Origin: Bacteroidota bacterium
GTDB lineage: Bacteria > Bacteroidota > Bacteroidia > B-17B0 > Aurantibacillaceae
Length of the DNA stretch: 64,000 nt
Assembly: GCA_016702705.1 (NCBI GenBank)
Contig: JADJDM010000001.1
Span: 496,001 to 560,000, forward strand
Direction of reading: 5' to 3'
This document shows positions 44,191-54,065 of the stretch, in pieces (the stretch's first letter is position 1; every line of letters begins with the position of its first letter). Made by a program: the position numbers and the translations under genes. The notes beneath the pieces are model-generated. The model did no database searches. It was not told where the DNA came from and worked only from the letters and a program-made list of their open reading frames with translations.

Positions 44191-46920
44191 ATGAAAAAAA
44201 TTCTAACTCTGGTTGCGTTATGCATAATTAGTTTATCTAATGCACAAACAATTTCCCTATTAAAAGATGTAAATGTAGGAACTCCAGCATCTGATCCTAC
44301 TGGTTTTGTAGTATACAATAATATGCTTTATTTTGGAGCATATAACTTCACAAGTGGCGGAGAATTTTGGGTATCTGATGGAACTCCTGGAGGAACAACA
44401 CTGGCTTTTGATTTTGTTCCAGGTTCGGGCGGTATTCAACCTCAAAATTTAATTGTGTATAATAATTTTATTTATTATTCATATAGTGATGCGGCGGGAA
44501 CATTTGGCACTGAATTATGGAGAACGGATGGAACAGCTGCTGGTACTGCGCTTGTAGCAGATATTAATCCAGGAGCTAATAGTTCATATCCAGCAGGTTT
44601 TTATGTTTTTAATAATGAACTTTATTTTACTGCCGACAATGGTATAGTAGGAACCGAATTATGGAAAACAGATGGTAGCCCAGTAGGAACTGTTTTAGTT
44701 AAAGACATTAATCCTGGCCCTAACAGCTCTAACGTTTATGAACCGTTTTTCTCGGTAGCAAATAAATTGTTTTTCTCTGCAAATGATGGAACAACAGGAA
44801 ATGAACTTTGGGTTTCTGATGGGACTGACCCTGGCACATATTTAGTAATGGATATAAATCCTGGAATTAACGGAAGTTATTATTCAGGAAATGGAATAGT
44901 TTATGCGAATAAATTCTATTTCAATGCGGATAATGGGGTAAATGGTACTGAGCTTTGGGCAAGTGATGGAACGGCTCCAGGTACTAGTATGATTAAAGAT
45001 ATTTATGCAGGTTCTAATGGAGGGTATCCATATTCATTTCACAATGGTTCAGATGGGTATTTATATTTTACTGCAAATGATGGAGTAACAGGTTCAGAAA
45101 TATGGAAATCAGATGGGACAACTCCTGGAACAAACGTATTTATTGATGCTTTTGTAGCTCCAACAGCAATGGCCTCTATACCTTATTATTATAATGGCTA
45201 TGTTTATTTTCAAGGATCAGACATGTCGGGGATTGGAACAGAACTTTATCGTACGGATGGAACCATTGGTGGTACAAGTTTAGTAAAAGATATTAATCCA
45301 GGAACTGGAAGCTCAGAGCCGAGTAAATTCTTTGAGTTTGATAATAAATTATTTTTTCAAACTGCAACAAATGCTGGAACCAATCGTGAAATTGCTTACA
45401 CTGATGGAACAACATTAGGAACACATGAAATAGATGTGTTTCCTGGGACTAATGGGTCAAATCCTAATTATATAACATTCTACAATGGCAAGTATTATTT
45501 CTCAGCATCCTCTCAAAGTAGTGGAATGGGTATGGGAAGCGCAGAGCCCCATTATTTGTCGCCTAATGCTGCACCAATAATGCAAGATGTTGTGGACAGT
45601 ACATTATGCGAAGGAATTCTTTCTCCTTCAAATATTTTAGGCCCATTAAATTTTACAGCAAGTGATGATGGTGGAAATGCAAGCATTACTTTCTCTGCTA
45701 TTTCTGATAATACAACGTTAATAACAAACATTACTACAACTACAACAGTTACTGGAGGTACCATTACATTCACGGTTTCTCCTACTTTATCAGGAACAGC
45801 AAATATTACTTTAACAGCAACTGATCAAAGCGGAGCATCATCAAATCAAACAATTGTTATCACTGTTAATCCAAAACCAATTGTATCAGCTGGGCAAGAT
45901 GCTAATATCTGTTTAAATAGTAATACATCTTTAAATGCAACAGGAGCGACTTCTTTTGTTTGGCTGCCATCCACTGCTTTATCTTGTTCAAATTGTGCCA
46001 ACCCAACAGCAGCACCATTGGCAACCACTATTTATACAGTAACAGGAACAGATGGAAACAATTGTGTTAATACTGATGAGGTTTCTGTTTTTGTTACTCA
46101 AGCATTAACGCAAGAAATTTGCGCAGTTACCGTAGATAGCATATCAACGCATAATGTTATTTTTTGGGAAAAGCCAGTAACTACGGCTATTGATAGCTTC
46201 TTTGTTTATCGTGAAGATGCAACAAATGTTTATACTCACATTGGAACGGTTGCCTATGACAGTTTATCTGAATACCATGATAATGGTGTTGATCCAAATG
46301 TAACTACTAAACGATATAAAATATCTGTATTAGATACCTGTGGCAACGAAGGACCAAAAAGTAATTATCATAACACCATTTATATTATTCATGTTGGTGC
46401 GGGGCAATTTACTTGGAATCCAATTTATACAATTGAGAATAATCCAAACCCCGTAGCTAATTATGTTTTAATGCGTGATAATATTAGTGATGGAAATTGG
46501 TTTCAAATAGCAAGTACAGCAGGAACACAAAACACCATTGTTGACCCTGCCTATTCAAGCTTCCCAACAGGTCGTTGGAGGGTAGAAGCACAGTGGGGAA
46601 TAACTTGTACGTCAACACGCGGAGCAATCAACACAACGCGTTCAAACATTAAGAGTCCAAGTTCTATTGGAATAAATGAGTTAAAATCACTTGGCGAAAT
46701 TTCTATTAAACCAAATCCAGCAACAAATCAAATAGAAATAAGTTTTGCAGAAAGGAATGCTACTTTATTAATTCATGATGAATTAGGAAGAATGATTGCG
46801 GAGCTGAAAACACAATCAGCTGTAAATACTATTGATGTTACTAATTATGCTTCGGGTGTTTATACTATTAAGCTTGTTTCAAATAAAGGAATGAGTGTTA
46901 CAAAATTTGTTAAGCAATAA
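44191..46920 (+). CDS. Secreted ELW-DGT repeat protein with T9SS sorting domain
   Basis: A 909-residue protein: signal peptide (MKKILTLVALCIISLSNAQ), then eight or nine ~48-residue repeats with consensus GTELWxTDGTxxGTxLVKDINPG and an YFxADNG-type strand. These repeats are probably propeller blades. After about 455 there are two Ig-like domains (including NICLNSNTSLNATGA), a ~190-residue module shared with the upstream T9SS protein (EICAVTVDS to SIGINEL), and a T9SS type A tail (IKPNPATNQIEI then GVYTIKLVSNKG). It is followed by a strong terminator at 46939-46970. Confidence 0.88.
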   Translation: MKKILTLVALCIISLSNAQTISLLKDVNVGTPASDPTGFVVYNNMLYFGAYNFTSGGEFWVSDGTPGGTTLAFDFVPGSGGIQPQNLIVYNNFIYYSYSDAAGTFGTELWRTDGTAAGTALVADINPGANSSYPAGFYVFNNELYFTADNGIVGTELWKTDGSPVGTVLVKDINPGPNSSNVYEPFFSVANKLFFSANDGTTGNELWVSDGTDPGTYLVMDINPGINGSYYSGNGIVYANKFYFNADNGVNGTELWASDGTAPGTSMIKDIYAGSNGGYPYSFHNGSDGYLYFTANDGVTGSEIWKSDGTTPGTNVFIDAFVAPTAMASIPYYYNGYVYFQGSDMSGIGTELYRTDGTIGGTSLVKDINPGTGSSEPSKFFEFDNKLFFQTATNAGTNREIAYTDGTTLGTHEIDVFPGTNGSNPNYITFYNGKYYFSASSQSSGMGMGSAEPHYLSPNAAPIMQDVVDSTLCEGILSPSNILGPLNFTASDDGGNASITFSAISDNTTLITNITTTTTVTGGTITFTVSPTLSGTANITLTATDQSGASSNQTIVITVNPKPIVSAGQDANICLNSNTSLNATGATSFVWLPSTALSCSNCANPTAAPLATTIYTVTGTDGNNCVNTDEVSVFVTQALTQEICAVTVDSISTHNVIFWEKPVTTAIDSFFVYREDATNVYTHIGTVAYDSLSEYHDNGVDPNVTTKRYKISVLDTCGNEGPKSNYHNTIYIIHVGAGQFTWNPIYTIENNPNPVANYVLMRDNISDGNWFQIASTAGTQNTIVDPAYSSFPTGRWRVEAQWGITCTSTRGAINTTRSNIKSPSSIGINELKSLGEISIKPNPATNQIEISFAERNATLLIHDELGRMIAELKTQSAVNTIDVTNYASGVYTIKLVSNKGMSVTKFVKQ

Positions 46921-46938
46921 TTAATCTGTAAATATTAA

Positions 46939-46970
46939 GGGTTTTCAATTATATTTGAAAACCCTTTTTT
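46939..46970 (+). terminator. Intrinsic terminator of the ELW-DGT gene, containing a -7 box
   Basis: A 10-bp perfect stem GGGTTTTCAA / TTGAAAACCC with loop TTATAT, followed by a T6 run. A TATATTTG promoter box (46950-46957) spans the loop and the 3' stem. Confidence 0.85.
46950..46957 (+). promoter_or_regulatory. -7 box (TATATTTG) for the barrel receptor gene, inside the terminator hairpin
   Basis: A perfect TAnnTTTG box ends 19 nt before the ATG at 46977. The -33 region has CTG (46926-46928) rather than TTG. It overlaps the upstream terminator. Confidence 0.4.
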
Positions 46971-46976
46971 ATATGT

Positions 46977-49720
46977 ATGCGCTTTAGCTTTGTTTTATTT
47001 TTCTTATTTGTAGCCTTTTGTTCTTATGGACAAAATGGAAACATGAAGATAAGAGGAAGTATAAAAGATACTAGCGCTAATATACCTCTCGAAAATACTG
47101 TAATTATTGCAGTTAGATTAAATGATTCCGTTTTAGTTGATTTTTCTAGGTCTAACTCAGAAGGTGTATTTGAGCTAAAGGAAATGCCTATTGATACCTA
47201 TCAAGTTGTCATTACTCACCCGCAATTTGCTGATGGACTTTATATTATTGCAGGGACTAGAGAGAATATTGAATTTGATTTAGGTAAAATTGTAATGCAA
47301 GCAAAAACTCAACAATTAAATGAAGTTACTGTGCTTGGTTTTAAGGATCCTATTTACTACAAAGGCGATACCTTAATTTATACAGCCGATTCGTTTAAAG
47401 TAAAACCAAACGCTACCGTAGAAGACTTGCTAAAAAAGCTACCAGGTGTTAAAGTTGATGCCGCAGGAAAAATTACCACTCAGGGAAAAACAATTGAAAA
47501 AGTATTGGTTGATGGAGATGAGTTTTTTGGCGGTGACCCAACTGTAGCTACTCGTAACTTAAACGCAACTAATATAGAATCAGTACAAGTATATGACAAA
47601 AAGAACGAGGTAAGCGCAGATTGTAGCAAGGATGAAGAAACAATAAAGGTAATGAACCTTAAATTGAAAGAAGATGCTAAAAAGGGTTATTTTGGAAAAG
47701 TAAGCGGGGCAAGTGATTTTAAAAATTTTTATGAGGGGGAATTTTTAGCAAACCGTTTTAACAAAAGTAGAAAAGTTTCACTTTTCGGGTTAGTAGGAAA
47801 TACACCGCGTACTAATTTTAATTTTGGTGATGTATATAAATACGGACTTAATAATGAAATGACGATGGATTTTAGTGAGGAAGGAAGCTCTTATTATTTT
47901 TCTTCACAAGAAGCAGAAGGGTTGCCCCGGACACTAAAATCAGGAATCTATTTTACCGATAAGTTAAGCAAAAAAACTAAACTCTTAACTAATTACAGTT
48001 ACAACCAAAACTTACTAAAAGCATCCTCAGAAACAAGAGACCAATATTTTTTAGAAGATACTACTTATACAGTAAACAACGCAAGTAACAATTCTACTTT
48101 TAACGATGCTCATTCGGTAAATTTAGATTTTACTATTGATGTTGATTCCTTAACAACACTTACCATAAAACCAAAGGCTTCATTTTCTAACAATAAAAAC
48201 AATCACTACGAAGACAATGTGTATGTTTCGGAAGACAATGTAATCACAAGAAAAACAGCTATTACAAATAACAATACCAATCAATCTAAAAACGCAAGTT
48301 TAAATTCTAATTTAAGAAGAAAGTTTAAGAAGAAAGACAGAAACTTATTTGTAAGCTATGATTTTAATTATAGCAATTCAACGGGGAAAGGCTTATTAAA
48401 AACCATCAACAGCATTGATACTTCTTTGTTTTTGAGCAATGTTGATCAAGAAAAAACAAGCTATAACGATAATTTAAGCAACAATATAAATTCAACATTT
48501 ACCGAGCCGCTAACCAATAAAATCAAGTTGGATTTTATGCTCGACCTCATGAGCAATTATGGTAAACAAGAAAAAACAGCTTTTAACTTTATAAACGGCG
48601 AATACTCTCAAAAAGATTCCTTATTAAGTAATAGTTTTCAAAACTCAAGAAACACTATTCGCCCAGGATTGAGATTTATTTATGAAACTAAAAAAGTTCG
48701 TTTTGCAGTTGGCTCAAGAGTTAGAAATGTGCAGGTAAAAACGAAAACAAAATAACCAATCAGGTTATTAAGCAGGATGTAACTAATGTATTGCCATTTT
48801 TATCATACAGATATAAATTTAGTGGAAATAAAAACTACAGCTTTGCTTATTACACATCCTCTAATTTGCCCAGCATAAATCAATTGCAACCTGTTTATAA
48901 TAATACAAACCCAAATAATATTACAATTGGTAATCCTGCCTTGGTTCCATCCTTTATGCATACAATAGAAAACAACTTTTATTCTTTTAAACCAATAAGT
49001 GGATTTAGCATGTGGTCGGGGATAAATGCAAATTATACCGATAATGCCATTACAACTTCAACAAATTTTGATTCTTACGGGCGAACAACAACACAAAGCG
49101 TTAATGTAAATGGTAATCATAATGTAAATGGTTGGTTAGGGATGTCGGTTCCTTTGTTTAAAAAGTTAATAAAGCTTGATCCAAACTTAAATGCAAATTA
49201 TTCGAACAGAACAAATTTTATTAATGGTCAAAAAAACATAACACTTAACAAATCATTTACTTCTTCTCTTGAGGTAGAGTTGGAAACAGAAGATTTATCA
49301 TTAACTATTGGAACCGATTACGAATATAATATTCCTAAAACAACTTTAAACAATGAAACAAACTTACCATATACTACTCAGCACGTAAATTTTGAATTTT
49401 CTTGGCAATTACCAAAAGGATTTAGTTTAGCATCGGATGGAATATATACAATTAATAGCAAGCGTAGTGATGGATATAATATTAATTATTTTACTTGGAA
49501 CGCAAGTGTCGACAAGAAATTTTTAAAAAGAGAAAATCTAATTCTTGCAATAAAGGCAAACGACATCTTAAATCAAAATGTGAGTGCGGGAAGAGATGTA
49601 CAAACAAACGTAATTACAGATAGTAAAACAACCATAATCCAACGATATTTTTTATTACAGCTTACTTATAAATTTAACAGTACTAAAGCAAAGGAGGAAG
49701 ATGATGATTGGGGAATGTAA
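46977..49720 (+). CDS. Outer-membrane beta-barrel receptor with regulatory-like and plug domains (frameshifted)
   Basis: Frames 46977-48755 and 48791-49720 are one 914-residue gene if one A is restored to the A5 run at 48737-48741 (Q V K N E N K I T N Q); total length 3n+2 agrees. It has a signal peptide, a CarboxypepD_reg domain (SIKDTSANIPLENTVI), and a plug-like region (VEDLLKKLPGVKVDAAGKI and VLVDGDEFFGGDP). A large barrel of the OMP_b-brl_3 type follows, ending LTYKFNST. No TonB box was identified. Its end overlaps the GLPGLI gene by 20 nt. Confidence 0.85.
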
Positions 49721-50438
49721 ATACATCAGGATCATTCTTTTTTGTGTACCTATGTTAAGTGGGCTTTTTGTTTCTGCGCAAATTAAAGCGGGAAAAATAG
49801 TTTACGAGCGTAAAACAAATTTGTATAAAAAATTTAAGGGCGATGATGTAAAAGAGTGGTTAAAGGAATCGGACAAAAACAAAGTAGATGTTTTCGAATT
49901 AATTTTCAACGATTCACTTTCTGTATTTAAACCACAGGAAAGTGATTTAAAAGAGCAGATGAGCTGGGCAACTAGTAAAAACCAAGTGTATCAAAACAGT
50001 AAAACAAAACAACGCGTTACTATAAAAACAATTTGGGGTGAAGAATTAATTGTTCAAGATTCGCTCTATAAACGTACTTGGAAAATTACTGAAAGCAAAC
50101 GAAAAATTGCAGGATACGAATGTAGAAAAGCAATATGGCAAGCAAATGACAGCACACGGTTATATGCTTGGTATTGTAATGAAATACAACCAAGCATTGG
50201 CCCCGAAAGCTTTGTTGGACTGCCAGGAGTAATTTTAGGTTTAGCCACCGAAGATGGCGGTGTAATTTATTTTGCAAAATCAGTAACAATTGAAACTCCA
50301 CCAACCGAAAAGTTATTGATGAAGAAAACAAAATCAAAAATTTACGCTAGCGACGAATTAAAAAAACGTTTGGAAAAAGATTTCGGAAAAGAGAAGTGGG
50401 GAAAAAGTATGATACGCGAACATTTCGGTATTTGGTAA
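49701..50438 (+). CDS. GLPGLI family secreted protein
   Basis: A 245-residue protein with a hydrophobic signal (ending SGLFVSAQ). The family signature appears as SFVGLPGVILGLATEDGG at about residues 170-187. GLPGLI proteins are known mainly as neighbours of TonB-receptor-like barrels in Bacteroidota, and this one overlaps such a gene. The core repeats the usual pattern IAGYECRKAIWQ. The biochemical role is not established. Confidence 0.87.
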   Translation: MMIGECKYIRIILFCVPMLSGLFVSAQIKAGKIVYERKTNLYKKFKGDDVKEWLKESDKNKVDVFELIFNDSLSVFKPQESDLKEQMSWATSKNQVYQNSKTKQRVTIKTIWGEELIVQDSLYKRTWKITESKRKIAGYECRKAIWQANDSTRLYAWYCNEIQPSIGPESFVGLPGVILGLATEDGGVIYFAKSVTIETPPTEKLLMKKTKSKIYASDELKKRLEKDFGKEKWGKSMIREHFGIW

Positions 50439-50466
50439 TCAAACAATTTTGTCTGAAATTTGAGCC

Positions 50467-51216
50467 GTGAAAAAGGGACTTCTTTCTATAATTCTATTCT
50501 TCTTTATATTCTCAGCTTCTGCGCAAGTTGTTAATGTAGAATCAAAAAGATTTTTAAATGATACAAACGGCTTTGTTGGAAAAATTGACTTTAATTTTCA
50601 AATCACCCAAAATACCGAGCAAATAATCAATTTCGGAAACAATGTGCATTTGCAATATCAAAAAGATAGGAGCAGGTTTTTATTGTTGAATGATATTAAT
50701 TTTGTAAAAGCAGGACCAACTAACTTTGTTAATGCAGGCTTTCAGCACTTTCGTTATAATTACAAAGTAAAGAACAGATTAACTTGGGAAGCATTTATTC
50801 AATCACAATACAATCCTATTTTACGTTTAGACTTGCGTTTACTTGCTGGTACTGGACCACGATTAAAAATTGTAAAGAACAAAACCATACGACTTTATTT
50901 TGCTACGCTTTATATGTATGAGCATGAAAGAATTTCTGGTGAAACTAATCAGTACAATACACATCGTTTAAGTTCTTATGTAACCTTCTCTTTAAGCATT
51001 GGTGAGAATGCAGATTTTACAAGCACCACATTTTACCAACCCAACGTTCAAAATTTTAATGATTATCGTATTGCAAATGATAGTTCGTTTGAATTAGTAA
51101 TAAGCAAAAAATTAAATTTTAGAACAGGCTTTAATTTATTATACGATACTCGCCAACCAACTGGAATTCCTAATTTAGTTTATTCGTTGAGAAATGGGCT
51201 GAGTTATAAGTTTTAG
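50467..51216 (+). CDS. DUF481-like outer-membrane protein
   Basis: A 249-residue barrel-like protein with a GTG start and a signal peptide (MKKGLLSIILFFFIFSASA). Strands include GKIDFNFQITQNTEQIINF, then LTWEAFIQSQYNPILRLDLR and a terminal NLVYSLRNGLSYKF, typical of DUF481 (YdiY-like) proteins. It starts 28 bp after the GLPGLI gene, so the receptor, GLPGLI and DUF481 genes probably form one operon. Confidence 0.75.
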   Translation: MKKGLLSIILFFFIFSASAQVVNVESKRFLNDTNGFVGKIDFNFQITQNTEQIINFGNNVHLQYQKDRSRFLLLNDINFVKAGPTNFVNAGFQHFRYNYKVKNRLTWEAFIQSQYNPILRLDLRLLAGTGPRLKIVKNKTIRLYFATLYMYEHERISGETNQYNTHRLSSYVTFSLSIGENADFTSTTFYQPNVQNFNDYRIANDSSFELVISKKLNFRTGFNLLYDTRQPTGIPNLVYSLRNGLSYKF

Positions 51217-51239
51217 AATTTATATCTTCGCATAATTAT

Positions 51240-51771
51240 ATGAAAAAGCTAGCTAACGAAGAATTAAACAGAAAAACGGTTGATGAATTTAAACAAGCAC
51301 AAAAAACGCCAATTGTTTTGGTGCTTGATAATATTCGCAGCTTAAATAATGTTGGCTCAGCCTTTAGAACTGCTGATTCATTTTTATTAGAAGCCGTTCA
51401 TTTGTGCGGTGTTACTGGTACACCACCAAATCCCGAAATTCAAAAAACAGCACTCGGGGCAACCGAAACAATGAGCTGGAAAAAACATACTTCTACTTTA
51501 GAGTGTATTACCGAATTAAAAAATCAAGGATATACTATTTGTTCTGCAGAACAAGCCGAGCATTCGGTTATGCTTAACGAGTTTGAAGTTGATAAAGAAA
51601 AAAAAGTACGCCTTGGTTTTTGGTAACGAAGTGTATGGAGTAGAACAAAACGTGATTGATAAAAGCGATTACGTAATAGAAATTCCTCAATATGGAAGCA
51701 AGCACTCTTTAAATGTGGCAGTAAGTATTGGGATTGTTTGTTGGGAATTTACCAAACAATTTAAGCACTAA
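51240..51771 (+). CDS. TrmH/SpoU-family RNA 2'-O-methyltransferase (frameshifted)
   Basis: Frames 51240-51626 and 51583-51771 are one gene: dropping one base of the A8 run at 51598-51605 reads EVDKEKKYALVFGNEVYGV, giving 176 residues. SPOUT knot motifs are present: LVLDNIRSLNNVGSAFRTAD (motif 1), ALVFGNEVYGV (motif 2) and EIPQYGSKHSLNVAVSIGI (motif 3). It methylates the 2'-hydroxyl of a tRNA or rRNA nucleotide; the target cannot be told from the sequence. Homopolymer error is the likely cause of the frameshift. Confidence 0.87.
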
Positions 51772-52469
51772 TTTTATTTACAAAATATCTTTTCGCAATT
51801 GGTAAAAAGGTTTCTTGTAAAGGAATGTTTAAGCCACAATCAACTGCATAAACAGCAGGGTTTGGCAGGTCTTTGTGCTTCTGAATTAAATCGCTTTTTA
51901 TGCTTTCGTACGATGATGTAAAAGTGCTTGTATAACGTTCAATTTCGTTTACATACAATCCTCTATAACTTTTTTGTGCAGTAGTAAATAAGGTTAATTG
52001 ATATTGGTAAGCATATACATCTTTTTCATCTGCACAATGCAAAAGTAAATATCCTTCATCATGATTTAATGGAGAAATACCCACTGCTTTAAAAGAGAAA
52101 TGTTCTTCTACCAAATCATAAATTGTTTTTCCATCTTGTATGTTTTGTGCCAATAGCGGCATCGCAAAATCAATAATATTATTTATGGTTTCAATTAACT
52201 CACTTTCTAATTCAGGTTTTTGTATTCTATTTTCCCGTTTTTAAAGTCGAAACCTTTTAGCTCCTTAGGAGTTTGGTCGATTAAATCTTCCTGATGTTTT
52301 TTATTAAAAGCAGGTTTTTGTAATGCTCTATCAATTCACCCAAATAGGGATAAATTTTTGTTGCTTGATAGCTTTCTTTTACTTCCTGTAGATAAGCTAA
52401 TAACACGTATTGTTTTAGTTCCAGGTCAATATGTTGCTCTGTTAACCAATCTTTGCTTAATTTTCCCAT
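51761..52469 (-). CDS. Conserved hypothetical protein, broken by two single-base deletions
   Basis: Three fragments restore to one 236-residue protein. The N-terminal part (52281-52469, MGKLSKDWLTEQHIDLELKQ) and the C-terminal part (51761-52162) are joined by adding one A to each of two identical-context runs, both ACAAAAACCTG on the minus strand (T runs at 52315-52319 and 52217-52221 on the plus strand). The length 3n+1 fits two missing bases. I do not recognise the family; it is soluble, acidic and has no signal peptide. The two errors in the same sequence context point to a systematic base-calling fault. Confidence 0.7.
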
Positions 52470-52548
52470 AATAACAAGATTAATTCCTATTTTTATACCT
52501 TCAAAACAATAAAAAGTTGCAATAAGCTTTTAAAAAGAAATTGTGGCA

Positions 52549-52556
52549 TAATTTTG
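52549..52556 (+). promoter_or_regulatory. -7 box (TAATTTTG) for the OmpA lipoprotein
   Basis: A TAnnTTTG match lies 32 nt upstream of the start at 52589. No TTG at the usual -33 spacing is visible. Confidence 0.4.
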
Positions 52557-52588
52557 TGTTAGAAGCAACGAACAAAAAAAATAAAGAA

Positions 52589-53602
52589 ATGAAAATGAAC
52601 AAAACTCTTGTTATCCTTACAGCCATTGCAATTGGAGTATTTACTTCTTGCGTACCAGGCAAAAAATTTGATGAAGTTCAAGCTAAAGAAAAAGCTTGTC
52701 AGGATGAACTTACTGCAATTAAGGTAAGCAATCAGCAAATAGAAGAAAAGATGAAAGGTCTTAACGAAACCCTTGCGAAAGATGTAAAAGAAATTGACGG
52801 TTTAAGAAGAGATACTGCTATTGTAGGGTCAAATTACAGAAACCTTACTGTTAAGTATGATAAATTAAATCAATTAAACGAACAATTGATGGATAAATTG
52901 AACCGTTTACTTACAAGCAGTGAAAAAGACAATGCTAAGCTAAGTGGCGATTTACAAATGACCAAAGAGCAATTATTAAAGAAAGAAGACGAGCTTAAAC
53001 TATTAGAAGCTCAGTTAAACAAACAAAAGGCAGAGTTAGATGCTTTGTCAATTCAATTAAAACAACGCGAGCAACGTGTTAATGAGTTGGAAGACATCCT
53101 AAAGAAAAAGGATCAAGCCTCAGCAGATTGAAAAAAGAAATTGCAAGATGCTTTATTTAATTTCGAAAACAAAGGTTTAACTATTACTCAAAAGAATGGC
53201 AAAGTATATGTTTCATTAGATGAGAGTTTATTATTTGCAAGTGGTAAAACGGCAGTTGAACCTAAAGGAGTGGAAGCATTAAAAAATGTAGCTATAGTTT
53301 TAGAACAAAATGCTGATATCAATATTGTTGTTGAAGGACATACAGATGATGTGCCAATGGCAGGTAAAGGAGATATTAAAGACAATTGGGATTTAAGTGT
53401 AATGCGTGCAACATCAGTAACTAAAATATTATTGCAAAGCGCAAAAACGTTAGACCCAAAAAGAATTACTTCTGCGGGACGTGGAGAATTTTTCCCTATC
53501 GACCCTGCTAAAACAGCTGAAGCAAGAAAGAAAAATAGAAGAACAGAAATCATCCTAACTCCTAAGTTAGATGAGTTATTTAAAGTATTAGAAGGTAATT
53601 AA
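52589..53602 (+). CDS. OmpA-family lipoprotein with coiled-coil, interrupted by an in-frame TGA
   Basis: The start at 52589 follows from the signal peptide and lipobox (FTSCVPGKK). The coiled-coil region (about 30-180) is followed by an OmpA domain: KNGKVYVSLDESLLFASGKTAVEPK, then VEGHTDDVPM and the RITSAGRGEFFP and RRTEIILTPKL motifs. The frame is continuous except for TGA at 53129-53131 between QASAD and KKKLQDALF. Family members read a Leu-, Thr- or Ala-like residue here, so a single substitution is likely. If real, it would separate the peptidoglycan-binding domain from its anchor. Confidence 0.85.
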
Positions 53603-53634
53603 TTTAAAAACAAAAAAACAAAACAGAATAGATT

Positions 53635-54015
53635 ATGGGAATGATTAAAGAATTTAAGGCGTTCATAATGCGCGGAAATGTAGTTGATTTAGCAGTCGGT
53701 GTTATTATTGGAGCTGCATTTGGTAAAATAGTAAATTCATTGGTTGAGGATATTATTACGCCTCTTTTATTACAACCAGCATTAAAAGCAGCTGGTGCAG
53801 AAAACATAGAAAAATGGGCGCCAGGTGGAATGTTGTTAGGTAAATTTATCGCATCTGTGATTTCATTTTTAGTAATTGCGTTTGTATTATTCTTAATTAT
53901 TAAGGGAATGAATGCAGCGGCAAGGAAAAAGGCAGAAGAAGCTCCTGCTGCTCCTCCTGAGCCAACACAAACTGAGATACTTCTTACAGAAATTAGAGAC
54001 TCGTTAAAAAAATAA
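53635..54015 (+). CDS. mscL: Large-conductance mechanosensitive channel MscL
   Basis: A 126-residue emergency osmotic-release valve with two transmembrane helices. The first has the diagnostic MRGNVVDLAVGVIIGAAFGK (about 12-31), followed by IVNSLVEDIITPLLLQPAL. The second helix is FIASVISFLVIAFVLFLIIKG, and a short C-terminal helical bundle (PTQTEILLTEIRDSL) closes it. A start two codons later (MIKEFK) is also possible. It ends 5 bp before a terminator. Confidence 0.95.
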   Translation: MGMIKEFKAFIMRGNVVDLAVGVIIGAAFGKIVNSLVEDIITPLLLQPALKAAGAENIEKWAPGGMLLGKFIASVISFLVIAFVLFLIIKGMNAAARKKAEEAPAAPPEPTQTEILLTEIRDSLKK

Positions 54016-54020
54016 ATTCA

Positions 54021-54048
54021 AATCCCTCGATTATTCGGGGGATTTTTT
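54021..54048 (+). terminator. Intrinsic terminator after mscL
   Basis: Stem AATCCCTCGA / TCGGGGGATT (one T-G wobble) with loop TTAT, then a T run. It separates mscL from the following small channel-like gene. Confidence 0.8.
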
Positions 54049-54065
54049 GTTAAACAATAATCAAC

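Noticed and set aside
53129..53131. Genome-wide UGA recoding
   Set aside because: TGA is used as an ordinary stop elsewhere in the window (for example the end of batB at 16961-16963), so recoding is not supported.
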